Positions 17,955-29,048 of a stretch of DNA of 64,000 nt are shown in pieces (within the stretch, counting starts at the first letter, position 1; each line of letters opens with the position of its first letter). This DNA is from CAJCIT01 sp963771305 (lineage in GTDB: Bacteria > Acidobacteriota > Terriglobia > Bryobacterales > Bryobacteraceae). The translations under genes and the position numbers were made by a program. The notes below the pieces were generated by a model that searched no databases, was not told the DNA's origin, and saw nothing but the letters and a program-made list of their open reading frames with translations. The DNA lies in NCBI GenBank assembly GCA_963771305.1, contig CAVYTS010000002.1:1-64000 (forward strand). The letters run 5' to 3'.

Positions 17955-19232
17955 TTGACAGTAGATGCCTCTGCCCTGCCGGCCTCACCCTCACGGGCTC
18001 CGGCGCAGTCGGACGCAAAACGCCTTCAGGGCAAACGAGTGGGGATGGTCACGTTCTCTCCATTCCCCGCTGATCCTCGTCCGCGTAGGGCTGTCGACGC
18101 ACTGCTAAAGGAAGGCGCGACCGTTGACCTAGTCTGCTTGGCGGATGGCAAGGCACCGCATACGGAAAGTTCAGCCGGGCTCACTGTCGTTCGCATTCCT
18201 ATCACACATCACCGCGGTGGCAAGCTATCGTACGCCTACCAATACTCGGCATTCATTCTCATCTCGGCCTTCCTGTTCGTCCGCGCGCTGTCTCGAGCGG
18301 CGATATCACTTGATTTACGTCCATAACATGCCCGATATTCTCGTGCTGAGTGCGATCGTGCCAAGGATTCTAGGGGCGAAGGTAATTCTGGATTTGCACG
18401 ATCCAATGCCGGAGCTGATGACGACGATATTCAACCTCGACAAGGACAGCCTAAGCGTGCGCCTCATTCGGCGACTCGAAAGGTGGAGCATCGCGCGCGC
18501 AGATCTAGTGCTCACTGTTAACATCGCCTGCAAGCGTATCTTCGCTTCACGCAGCTGTGATCCGGAGAAGATTGGCGTTGTGATGAATTCGCCAGATGAA
18601 CAGATCTTCCCGTTTCGGGTGCCGCGATCAAGCCCGCCTGAAAGCGGCGCTCCGAACAGACGCTTTGTAATCATGTATCACGGGTCGTTAGTGGAACGAA
18701 ATGGTCTGGATCTAGCGGTCGATGCCTCGCAAAAGTGCGAGAGGTGATTCCGACGGCGGAGCTCAGGATTTATGGTCGCAAGACTCCTTTTCTACAGAGA
18801 GTTATGGAAGACGCTGGCAATAAGGGGCTCGCTGAGTGTGTGCACTATCTGGGGCCAAAGAGTCTGGAAGAGCTGGTTCAAGAAATCGACGACTGTGATG
18901 TTGGAGTCATTCCCAACCATCGCAGTGCTTTTACGGAGATCAATACTCCGACGCGCATCTTTGAGTATCTGGCCTTGGGTAAACCAGTGATTGCTCCGCG
19001 AGCGCCCGGCATTTGTGACTACTTTGACGACGATTCGCTAGTTTTTTTCGAGCTTAGGCAGCGCAGAGGACCTCGCACGAAAGATGGCGGGCGTTTATGT
19101 ATCATCCTGCCGAAGTAGATCGAGCATCGTGAGACGTGGACAGGAAGTCTATCGGGAACATAGCTGGCGCACCGAGAGAAGTCGGCTTACGGATTTGGTT
19201 GCTGGGCTCCTCTGTGAAGGAAGCGCTAGCTG
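17955..19232 (+). pseudogene. GT4-type glycosyltransferase, frameshifted
   Basis: A retaining GT-B glycosyltransferase spread over three or four frames. The acceptor domain begins RVGMVTFSPFPADPRPRRAV (about 18030). After a break near 18290 it continues IYVHNMPDILVLSAIVPRIL and VILDLHDPMPELM. The donor-domain linker VIMYHGSLVERNGLDL precedes a second break near 18730. The C-terminal part has ELRIYGRKTPF, DVGVIPNHRSAFTEINTPTR and FEYLALGKPVIAPRAPG, where FEYLALGKPV is the EX7E-type donor region. After a third break near 19050 the natural C-terminus (EVYREHSWRTERSRLTDLVA) ends at 19232. The sugar specificity cannot be read. The intact domain pattern suggests that the frame breaks may be sequence errors. 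Confidence 0.75.
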
Positions 19233-19302
19233 ATTCCGCAAAGCGGGACGCACTGAACCATGAATTTCAAGACGTCCACTGGCGGTTTGCGTGAGGGCTG
19301 AA

Positions 19303-20208
19303 ATGTCTCAACATTGCTCGAACCTGACCTACGTTCTGATCACGCCTGCTCGCAATGAAGAGGCGTTCATCGAGAAGACGATCGAGTCGGTGATTCATCA
19401 AACCGTACTGCCGGTGAAATGGGTGATCGTGGACGATGGATCGACGGACAGACGCCCGAAATCGTAGGCCGCTATCTCTGCCAAGTATCCTTGGATTGAA
19501 ATGGTTCAGATGCCGCAGAGGCGAGACCGCAGCTTCGCCGGCTAAAGTGCAGGCTTTCAACGCCGGCTATGAAAGAGTCAAAGACCTCGAGTACGAGATC
19601 ATCGGCAATCTGGATGCCGACATTTCCTTTGAAAAGGATCATTTCGAGTTTCTTCTCAGCAAATTCTCAGGAGGATCCCGACCTCGGCGTCGCCGGAACG
19701 GTCTTCAGAGAAGAAGGCTACAGTTCGGAAACGGACAGCTTCGAGGGCCACAAGCACGTTTCGGGTCAGTGCCAGTTGTTCCGGAGGCAATGCTGGGAGG
19801 AAATCGGCGGTTACATCCCGCACCGCGCTGGGGGAATCGACTGGATGGCGGTAACAACTGCCCGGATGATGGGCTGGAAGACCGAGTCGTTCCGGGAGAA
19901 GTCGTTCTTTCACTACCGGCACTTGGGAACCGCGGAACGCAGCATTCTCTCCTCCTCGTTTTCCTACGGGGAGAAAGACTACTACCTCGGCGGCCATCCG
20001 GTCTGGGAACTATTCCGAGTGGCCTACCGGGCCACGAAGCAGCCCTATATTCGTCGGAGGCCTGGCCTTGGGGCTGGGCTACTGTTGGGCTTTTCTCCGC
20101 CGGACACCTCGCCCAGTGTCTCGGGAACTCATGGCCTTCCACCGCAAAGAACAGATGGCCAAGCTCAAGGCCATCCTCAAGTCCGCTCGTAAGATTCAAG
20201 CGGGTTGA
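19303..20208 (+). pseudogene. GT2 glycosyltransferase, frameshifted
   Basis: The start MSQHCSNLTYVLITPARNEE follows a GAGGG ribosome-binding site. WVIVDDGSTD is the first nucleotide-sugar motif; the frame breaks directly after it, near 19445, and again near 19530. IIGNLDADISFEKDHFEFLL contains the DXD-type motif. A further break near 19670 restores GVAGTVFREEGYSSETDSFE, HVSGQCQLFRRQCWEEIGGY and GGIDWMAVTTARMMGWKTES, which are the GT2 acceptor-loop elements. A fourth break near 20055 leads to a C-terminus ending in KAILKSARKIQAG at 20208. The repaired protein has about 300 residues and no transmembrane helix, so it probably adds one sugar to a lipid-linked precursor. Confidence 0.75.
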
Positions 20209-20256
20209 CAATTTCAATGTGGCGCAGAATTAGCTGAATCTATCCTGCAGTGCCTT

Positions 20257-21550
20257 ATGAACGAAGCTCTGATTGAAAAAACTACCGCTGCGGTTAGCCG
20301 GTTCTGTGGCTGGCTTGATCGTTACGGAGAGACCTCATACGATCATCAAAGTTTCTTCGCGAGCAAGCTCGGGCGAAGTGCCAAGGCTCTTTATTACCGC
20401 AAGCCTCTGCTTGGGACACTTGCGGTCGCTCCCATGGTGTTTTGTGAGGCCTTTGTACCCTCGGCGCGAACGATTCTTCTGGAAGCCGCAGCGTTTTCCC
20501 ATCGCAGACGCCCATTACGCCATGGGTTTTGCGTTCCTCGCGAGAAGTCTATGGAGCAGACAAATATTACCAGCGAGCCGTTCACTTCCTTGAGGTCCTG
20601 CAAGAGACTCGCTGCCGAGGTTATGAGGACTACTGCTGGGGATATCCGTTCGACTGGGAGACGAGAACGGGCATTATAAAAGAGGGCACACCTCTGATAA
20701 CGACGGTGCCCTATGTTTACGAGGCATTCTCGCAGGTTTATGCGATCGATGGAGACCAGAAGTGGTTGCGAATCATGCGATCAATTGCCGAGCATGCCTT
20801 CAAGAGTTACCGGGACGTGGAGACGGCGCCGGACGCCGCCAGTTGTGCCTATACCCCGGCGCCTGACGATCCAGCGGCGTCATCAACGCGAGTGCTTATC
20901 GAGCGTTTCTCCTGACCAAGGCCGGAATCGAGCTCTCGGAGCCGCGGTACCTGGAGGTCGCGAGAAGAAATCTGAACTTCGTTCTTGCGTCTCAAAACGC
21001 AGACGGTTCCTGGTATTACTCGACGGATGGCCAAAGGGATTTTGTCGATCACTTTCATACCTGCTTTGTCCTGAAGGCTCTGGCAAAGATCGAGCAGCTT
21101 ACAGGATGTCCTCGGTGCCGGAGCGCCATCGAGCGAGGGATCAGCTATTACGTGAGGAATTTGTTCGATGCAGACGGCCTGCCGGTGCCATTTTCCAAGG
21201 CGCCGCGGCTCACGGTATATCGCCGGGAGCTGTATGACTGTGCGGAGTGTATCAACCTGGCCGTCCTCTTGTATGGTCGCTTTCCAGAGTTGGACAGGAT
21301 CTTGTCACGTGTTGTCACGGAACTGCTTGCGCGATGGCAAAAAGCCGATGGCTCGTTTCGGGCTCGCCAGCTTCTGGTCGGCTGGGACAATGTCCCGATG
21401 CATCGCTGGGCTCAGTCGCAGATTTTTCGAAGCCTTTGCTTCTTGCTATCCCGAAGTCTAAGGAAGCCCCAAGACAACACTGGCCAGCGGCTCCGCTTCA
21501 ACCAGTCGGAGTTCGAATGCTACGAACTAGCGACTCTTATGTGCGGCATT
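20257..21550 (+). pseudogene. alpha/alpha-toroid (terpenoid-cyclase-like fold) protein, frameshifted
   Basis: The protein starts MNEALIEKTTAAVSRFCGWL. Frame breaks lie near 20470, 20560 and 20880. The segments EDYCWGYPFDWETRTGIIKE and TTVPYVYEAFSQVYAIDGDQ, then RNLNFVLASQNADGSWYYST, DFVDHFHTCFVLKALAKIEQ and ARWQKADGSFRARQLLVGWD, show the repeating helical-hairpin pattern with W- and DGSW-type motifs of alpha/alpha-toroid proteins. Relatives lie beside asparagine-synthase-type genes in EPS and exosortase loci; their function is unproven, and glycan processing or binding is possible. Its 3' end shares sequence with the start of the next gene at 21539, and its own stop is not certain (a TAG at about 21528 in a neighbouring frame is one option). 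Confidence 0.6.
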
Positions 21551-23433
21551 TGCGGACAATTTAACTTCGGAGATCCGGAGCCTGTTCGGCGCCGGGACAT
21601 CGAGGCGATGACCAGGACGCCTCGTCCATCGAGGCCCGGATGACGAGGGTTACTACATCGCGGACCACTTGGATTCGGTTTTCGCAGGCTCTCGATCATC
21701 GATCTTGGGGGCGGTCATCAGCCCATGTCGGATCAGGAAGAATCCGTTTGGGTGGTTTTCAACGGTGAAATCTATAACTTCCTTGAGCTCAGGCGTGAAC
21801 TGGAAGGATACGGCCACGTTTTCCGCACGAAATCGGACACAGAGGTCATCGTCCATGGATACAAGCAGTGGGGCGATGAGGTGCTCAATCGCCTCAATGG
21901 CATGTTCGGTCTGGCCATCTGGGATGCGCGGCAAAGGCGGCTGGTTCTCGCCCGCGATCCGTTCGGAATCAAGCTGCTCTACTACAGGATCGATGGGGAT
22001 CGCTTGTATTTCGGCTCGGAGATTCGCGCCGTTCGCGCAACGATGCCGGACAGCGCCGAGATCGATCCCACTTCGTTGAATCTCTTCCTGCGCTATCGCT
22101 ATACGCCTTCGCCTTACACGATACTCAAGGGCGTGCGCAAACTCGCCCCGGGCACCAAGCTGACCAGTCCAAAACGGCTCTTATCAATTGAGCCGATGGT
22201 ACAGATTCAAGCCTACTCCTTTTGCGCCCGCAAAGTCGCTCGGCGAAGCCACGGAAGAGTTGCTGACCCTCTATCAAGCAGGCGGTGCGGCGGCAGCTCA
22301 TCAGCGATGTGCCGGTCGGCTTGCTTTTGAGCGGCGGCGTCGATTCCGGGCTGCTGCTCGCCTTGATGAATCTCAACGGGAGTTCGTGGCCGACTTACAC
22401 GGTGGGATACGGCTCGACCTTCGCCGACGACGAATTGGCGGACGCCGCAGAAACCGCTCGCATACTGGGATCGAAGCACACAGCCGTCACGATTACGAGA
22501 TCGATCTTCGAAGAGACGCTGCCGAAGATCGTTGCTTCCTTGGAAGAGCCGATCGCATCTTCCTCGATTGTTCCGATGTATTTCGTCTGTGAACGAGCCC
22601 GCCAAGACGTCAAAGTAGCTTTGGTCGGACAAGGGCCGGACGAGTTGTTTGGCGGTTATCGTCGTCATCTCGGCGTCCGCTATGGCGCGCCTGTGGGCAC
22701 GATTGCCGAGCTTGGATGCGCACCCCGATCTCCTCCGCCATCGACGCTCTGCCGAGAAATGAGACGCTGAAGCGGGGAGTCTACTCTCTGGCGATCCCGG
22801 ATCGGATGCGCAGGTATCAGCATGTTCTGTCGCTCCTGCCGGGAGAACAAGTCGACGGCCTGTTCCAGGACGGGCTGCTTGGATCCCAATCCGGGTGACG
22901 CCATACTGGAATGCTGGGCGAGCATGACCGATCTCATGTCTGCGACCGACGAGCTTGGTGGGCTTCAGTTCCTGGAAGTGCGATCCACTCTTCCGGACGA
23001 ACTCCTGATGTATGCGGACAAGCTCTCGATGGCGCACGGTCTCGAGCTTCGCGTCCCTTATGTGGACAAAGAGATTGTCGAATATGTCGAACGCTTGCCC
23101 GCAAATTTCAAGGTGAGGAACGGCTCCCGGAAATGGCTGCACCGCCAGGTGTGCCAGAACTATCTTCCCGACTCGATTCTGAAACGGCCAAAGCGTGGGT
23201 TTGCCGTGAATGTCGTGGATGATTGGTTCCGCGGCGCCATCGACAGCAGGATGACCGAGACCCTCCTCGACCGCGGCTCCAGGATCTATCAATACCTTCG
23301 TCCGACCGCCGTGCGCGAACTTTTCGAGCAGCATGCGTCCGGCCGGCACGACAATCACAAAATCCTGTTCAGCCTGGTCGTTTTTGAGGAATGGCTGCGG
23401 GCACACGAGGCGCCGGTAGAGGCGTTGAGCTAA
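21539..23433 (+). pseudogene. AsnB-type glutamine amidotransferase of the EPS locus, frameshifted
   Basis: The class II glutaminase domain begins MCGICGQFNFGD, with Cys2 the nucleophile after Met removal. RGPDDEGYY, FNGEIYNFLELRRELEGYGH and KSDTEVIVHGYKQWGDEVLN follow. The synthetase domain carries the ATP-binding PP-loop LLLSGGVDSGLLLALM near 22330 and VGQGPDELFGGYRRH near 22630; RSTLPDELLMYADKLSMAHG and ELRVPYVDKEIVEY complete the family pattern. Frame breaks occur near 21615, 21665, 22150, 22270 and 22720. Homologues in EPS/exosortase loci probably amidate a glycan uronic acid or peptide instead of making free asparagine; the neighbouring glycosyltransferases support that reading. Length matches the family (about 630 residues) if the frame is repaired. 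Confidence 0.8.
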
Positions 23434-23445
23434 GAGCGCCAGGCG

Positions 23446-25204
23446 ATGATAGGCGTCATTGCGGATTCCGCAGAACAGGAAGTCGTCCGCGAGTTCTTCG
23501 AGCTGTTCAAGACTCCGTGGGAGTTCTACCGGAGGGATCGGCGGTATGAAGTTGTGCTCTGTGCCGGGGATAGGCCAGATCGATGAAACCGCGAAGCTCG
23601 TCCTCTTTTATGCCGGCAGAAAGACGGCATTTTGACGATGAGCATAAGATCCAGACCGGACTCCAGCGAAGCGACACCTGCATCCTGACTCGTATCAAGG
23701 GAACCGGATCCCAATCTATGGGGACACCATCACGTTTCCGGAGAAAGGGAGCGGCCTCCTGACGGATGAAGACTCCCAGCAGTGCGTGGCGTATCTAGAC
23801 CGATCCGGCGAACGAGTGCTGGCGCGGATCGGCTATGACCTGTTCGGTGAGGTTCGCACGTTGCTGACGGTAGGTCAGCCGCCTGCCAATGCCGATATGC
23901 CGGCACTGGAGTCGCATATCGCGTTCCTGAGAGACTTAATCACCGGCTGCGGAGTTCCATTGGTTGAGATCCCGCCGGTTCCGGACGGGTATCGATTCAT
24001 AGCTTGCCTGACTCACGATGTCGACCATCCCTCGATCCGCCAACACAAATGGGACCACACAACATTCGGGTTTTTGTACCGCGCCGTCTTCGGCTCGTCT
24101 GCGCAACTTCATTCGCGGGCGGATGCCGCTTCGAGATCTGATGGCGAATTGGGCGGCGGCGTTGAAGCTGCCCTTTGTTCACTTGGGCCTTGCCAAAGAC
24201 TTCTGGCGGGAGTTCGATGATCGCTATCTGGAATTGGAAGAGGGCCTCCGCTCAACGTTTTTCGTGATTCCTTTCAAGGACCGCCCAGGGAAGAACGTCG
24301 CATGGTCCGGCGCCCAGACGTTTCGCGCTGCTAGGTATGGCGCCGGAGATATCGCAGATACGATTCAAGAAGTTGCATGACTGCCGGTTGCGAAGTCGGA
24401 CTGCACGGGATTGACGCTTGGCTCGACAGCTCGAAAGGCCGCGAGGAACTGGAAGAGATTCGACGCCTGACGGGAGCCTCCGAAATCGGCGTGCGGATGC
24501 ACTGGCTCTACTATGACCAACAATCGCCCGTGGCCCTGGAGAAGGCCGGAGCGGCTTATGACTCAACGATCGGCTACAACGAAACGGTGGGATATCGCGC
24601 GGGCACGACGCAAGCATACAAGCCGCTCGAAGCAACTCGGCTGCTCGAATTGCCGCTGCACGTGATGGACACGGCTCTGTTCTATCCGCGCTTATCTCGG
24701 GCTATCCCGACGCGAGGCGAAGACGATCCTCGGCCAGAATGGTGGACAATGCGGTCCAGTTTGGAGGCTGCCTCACGATCAACTGGCACGATCGCAGCCT
24801 CGCTCCGGAGAGGTTGTGGGGCGCATGTTATCGTGACTTGGTTCAGGATCTGAAGACGTCGAGGCGCGTGGTTTGCAACGGCCGGGCAAGCGGTCTCCTG
24901 GTTTCGAAAGCGTCGATCGGTAGTATTCGAAACGGATGGTAACGAGCCGGCCGGAGTGCGCGCCAGCGTCGCGGCTGATCGTCGTGATGATCTGCCTGGT
25001 TTGCGATTGCGAATTCATAAGGCGCGAGAGTCATGGCGGAATCGGCCGCATATGGTTCAGAAGACTACGTCGACATGGCCTTCGATGAAAGTGTTGACAC
25101 CCAGGTTCCCTGCGGAGTCAGCTGATGAATACTCGAAGGCATCCGGCAGCGACAAGCCAGAACAGCGGATCGCAGCAGACGACCATGTCTCGAGCACGCG
25201 ATGA
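23446..25204 (+). pseudogene. polysaccharide deacetylase-like protein, frameshifted
   Basis: The start MIGVIADSAEQEVVREFFEL follows 13 bases after asnB. Several frame breaks (near 23580, 23700, 24095, 24375, 24720 and 24870) separate segments that together make a NodB-homology protein of about 580 residues. FIACLTHDVDHPS holds the metal-binding Asp pair, STFFVIPFKDRPG follows, and GCEVGLHGIDAWLD carries the His typical of the second motif. LTINWHDRSLAPERLWG ends the catalytic part. A C-terminal beta-rich tail follows and ends at 25204, overlapping the next start by four bases (ATGA). It would remove acetyl groups from an amino sugar in the polymer or its precursor. Confidence 0.7.
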
Positions 25205-26259
25205 ACGATTCTTTCATCATCGCCCCAGATGACCGGATACTCGTAACAGGGGCCGCAGGTTTCATTGGATCTCGCGTCGTAGAGAATTTGGTGGATCGCG
25301 GGTTTCGAAACATCCTCTGTTTTACTAGGCCCTCCAGCGAACTGGCGAGGATCGAAGCCATCGTCAAGCGCCGACCGCCAGGAGCACGAATCGAGGTGCT
25401 CAAAGGCAATCTCCTCTCCCGCGCGGATTGCGAGGCTGCATGCAAGGATGTGGCGGTCATCCTTCATCTGGCTGCCGGGACCGGCGAGAAGTCCTTTCCC
25501 GACGCATTTATGAACTCCGTCGTCACGACGCGCAACTTGCTCGAGGCCAGCCTCCGGCATGCGCGTTTGCAGAGATTTGTCCTCGTCAGTTCGTTCGCCG
25601 TGTACACCAACCGCCAGAAGTCGCGGCCGTTTGGACGAATCGTGCCCAGATGGAAGAGCATCCGGAACTCCGTGGCGACGCCTATTGCTACGCCAAGGTC
25701 AAGCAGGAGCAAATCGTCACCGAGTATGGCAAGAAGTTCGGAATCCCTTACGTCGTGGTCAGGCCTGGTAGTGTTTACGGTGCAGGCAGCTCTGAAATCA
25801 CGGGCCGGGTGGGCATCGGTACTTTCGGGCTCTTTCTGCATCTGGGTGGCTCCAATACGATACCGTTCACTTACGTGGACAACTGCGCCGACGCGATCGT
25901 CCTGGCCGGCTTGGTCAAAGGAGTCGATGGCGAGGTGTTCAACGTCGTCGACGATGAACTCCCATCAAGCCGCCAGTTCTTGCGCCAGTACAAGAAGAAC
26001 GTCAGACGCTTCAAATCACTCTACGTGCCTCATGCGGTGAGCCATGCGCTCTGCTACTTGTGGGAGAGGTATTCGCAATGGTCGCAGGGACAGTTGCCGC
26101 CCGTTTTCAACGCGCAGACGTTGGTACTCGAGTGGAAGAAGACGCGATACAGCAACGAAAAATTGAAGCTTAGACTGGGCTGGGTACCCAAGAGTGTCCA
26201 CCGAGGAAGGATTGCGCCGATATTTCAAGAGTTGCGGCAAGGCGGAACGGCATGCTTAG
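25201..26259 (+). pseudogene. NAD-dependent epimerase/dehydratase (SDR), frameshifted
   Basis: An extended SDR. DRILVTGAAGFIGSRVVENL gives the GxxGxxG motif, LHLAAGTGEK follows, and LVSSFAVYTN is the Ser-containing strand. After a break near 25640 the frame reads DAYCYAKVKQEQIV, where YCYAK supplies the Tyr-x-x-x-Lys pair, then VVVRPGSVYGAGSSEITGR, PFTYVDNCADAIVLAGL and EVFNVVDD. A second break near 26190 leads to the natural end at 26259. It starts within the stop of the deacetylase and overlaps the following oxidoreductase by eight bases, so the three are translationally coupled. The substrate is probably a nucleotide sugar but cannot be named. Confidence 0.75.
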
Positions 26260-27366
26260 GGTCGCCATCGTGGGATGCGGCAAGATCGCGGATGCCCACG
26301 CCTCGCAGATCCAAAGATCTGGATGGATGTGAGATCGTTGGCGTCTGCGACCGTGAGCCGCTGATGGCCAAGCAGCTTTACGAACGTTTCCGGGTCAAGC
26401 GGTACTTCAGCGATCTGCCTGAACTTGTTCGCGAGGCTCGGCCGGACGTCGTCCACATCACCACGCCGCCCGAAAGCCACTTCGATATTGCCAGATTCTG
26501 CCTCGAGCACGGATGTCACGTGTATGTTGAGAAGCCCTTTACACTCGATGCAGAGGAGGCGCAGCGACTCGTTGACTTGGCCAACAAAAATGGGCTCAAG
26601 CTAACGGCGGGTCATAACTATCAATTCAGCCACGCGGCGCGGCGCATGAGAGCGCTGGTTGAGACGGGGCTACCTGGGCGGCCTGCCGGTGCACATGGAA
26701 AGCTATTATGGCTATGACCTCGGCGACCCGAGCTATGCGCGCGCCTTGCTGGGCGACAAGCAGCACTGGGTCCGCAGGTTGCCGGGAAAATTGCTGCACA
26801 ACATCATCAGCCACGGGATTGCCCGGATTGCCGAGTTCTTGACTAGCGATGCTCCTCGGGTGATCGGCACACGGTTTTGCCAGCCCGCTTCTCAAGGGCA
26901 TTGGCGAAACCGAGATCGTGGACGAGCTTCGAGTGATGATTTCGGAGAAGGAGCGAACCACGGCCTATTTCACTTTCTCCTCCCAGATGAGGCCCTTGGC
27001 TCCAAGAGTTTCGAATCTACGGTCCGAAGAACGGTCTGATTCTGGACCAGAATCACGAAATCTTACTCCAGCTTCGCGGCGCGAAATTCAAGAGCTACGC
27101 CGACCACTTCATCCCCCCCGTGGTATTTGCGAAGCAGTATCTTCGAAAACCTGTTCGGGAACGTGAGGTTATTCCTGGCCAGGGATTTCCACATGGATTC
27201 CGGCATGAAGTACTTAATCGAATCCTTTTACCGTTCGATCCGCCAGGACGCCCCGGTCCCCATTCCTTATCGCGAAATTCTGCTCACCGCCAGAATCATG
27301 GACGCCATCTTTGATCAAGTGTTTGCCGGACGGCCCCGGCGGTCTTTGATTCTCAAGCGGACTTAG
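26252..27366 (+). pseudogene. Gfo/Idh/MocA-family oxidoreductase, frameshifted
   Basis: The start MLRVAIVGCGKIADAHASQI contains the Rossmann GCGKIA motif. HITTPPESHFDIARFCLEHG and VYVEKPFTLDAEEAQRL hold the conserved EKP motif, and KLTAGHNYQF opens the C-terminal domain. Frame breaks lie near 26290, 26670, 26870 and 27010; the reading YLGGLPVHMESYYGYDLGDP and the end IESFYRSIRQDAPVPIPYRE confirm continuity. Such enzymes reduce or oxidise sugars or nucleotide sugars with NAD(P). The gene is coupled to the SDR upstream, which makes a shared sugar-modifying step likely. Confidence 0.75.
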
Positions 27367-27477
27367 TGGCTTTGAGAAGCACTGCGCCAGCGCCGGGGCG
27401 TTTATGAGACAGTACTTCAAGCTGGATTTCGTTGAGCGCGTGGCTAGCGGCGACTGCCAAGCCGATGAACTGACGCG

Positions 27478-28900
27478 ATGTCTCCCTTACTAGCGCTACT
27501 GATTTGGTTTGTTCTTCTGGTGGTCCTACTCTTTCTCGACCCCGCCAGAGAAGGCAAGGTTTCGGTAGCGCTCTGGATACCTGTTGTGTGGATGTTCATC
27601 GTCGCGACCCGGTTACCTTCCCAGTGGCTCGCAGGCGGCATCGGACTGGCAGCAGCCGGCGGCCTTGAAGACGGTAATCCGATAGATCGCGATGTTTACT
27701 GCTTCCTGATATTGCTCGCAATCGGCGTTTTGATCTCGCGACGTTTCAGATGGGATGGCTTCTTCACAAACAATCTTGCTCTAACGGCATTTGTTTGCCT
27801 CGCTCTGGTTAGCGTCTGCTGGTCCGACTTCCCATTTGTCTCCTTCAAGCGATGGTTTCGTGACCTCGGCAACTACTTAGTTATTCTGGTCGCTCTATCG
27901 GACTCCCGCACACAGGCACCTATACCAACGCTACTTCGGCGTCTTTGCTATCTGCTTATCCCTCTTTCTGTTGTACTTATCAAGTATTATCCGAGTATAA
28001 GCATCCAATACAACTATTGGACCGGTTCCTCGATGTGGGTAGGCCCTACGACCAGCAAGAACTCGCTCGGCGTTGTATGTCTAGTCAGCGGGCTCTTCTT
28101 TGTCTGGGATACACTGACCCGCTGGCAAGATCGTAAGAAGGGGCGAATCAAACTGGTCATACTTGTGAACATTGGGTTCCTGGCGATGACGCTTTGGTTG
28201 CTCCATTTTGCCAACAGCGCCACATCTCGAATTTGCTTGTTGATCGGCTGCCTGGTAATTGCCGCCGCTCATACCGGATTGGTCCGGCGCCGGCCCGATT
28301 CTGCTCAAAGTATTGATCCCAGTGGGATTATGCTCGTATCCCATTCTGGCCTTTGGGTTTAACATGAACGCTGCGTTAGCCGAGGCCGTCGGCCGCGATC
28401 CTACGTTTACCGAGAGAACCGATATATGGAGAGTGGTGCTCAGCCAAGACACCAATCCGCTTGTTGGCACGGGTTACGAAAGCTTTTGGCTGGGTTCACG
28501 ACTACAAGCAATTTGGTCGACACATGTGGGAGCAGTCAACGAGGCCCACGACGGGTACCTCGAAGTGTACCTCAACTTGGGTCTAGTTGGCTTAGTCCTA
28601 CTTGTAGGATTCCTGCTCTCGAGCTATCGAAGCATCTGCAGGGGGTTCACGCCTGCGTCTCGTGTCGCTTCACTCGCAATGGGCACATGGGCCGCGATGC
28701 TCTTCTACAACATAACCGAGGCAGCTTTCAGGTTTCACTTCATGTGGGTTGCATTCCTGGCAGTGGCTATTACCGTTCCGGCACAAGCCGAAGGCCGAGC
28801 ACAAGATGGCGCCGCGTCGAATGAAGGCAAAGGCCAGGGAGCGGTAACCATGGAAACGCCCCTACTTGGCCCGTATGAACCGGCACCCTGGTGGAACTGA
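27478..28900 (+). pseudogene. O-antigen polymerase/ligase-like membrane protein, one frameshift
   Basis: A polytopic inner-membrane protein with about ten hydrophobic segments, beginning LLALLIWFVLLVVLLFLDPA. The Wzy_C-type loop reads RTDIWRVVLSQDTNPLVGTG and NEAHDGYLEVYLNLGLVGLV, the motif typical of O-antigen ligases and polymerases. The frame changes once near 28290. The protein would polymerise lipid-linked repeat units on the periplasmic face, or ligate polymer to an acceptor; sequence does not separate these. A 29-codon open frame ahead (27404-27493) has no recognised homology. The next gene is on the other strand, so this one closes the first part of the plus-strand series. Confidence 0.75.
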
Positions 28901-29048
28901 CGCAGGCCCGACAGCGGCGCCATGCTTCGCTTCTGCGCCAGCGATCGTCAGCGGCACAAGCAGAAGTCATGCTTGATCGCAACATTGCTTACGCTCGAAG
29001 TCGCGCCAACCACGACCTGTTTTACCTGTTTTACCTTTTCGGCGGGCA

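Noticed and set aside
27404..27493. 29-codon frame before the O-antigen polymerase-like gene
   Set aside because: Too short and without homology; probably chance.
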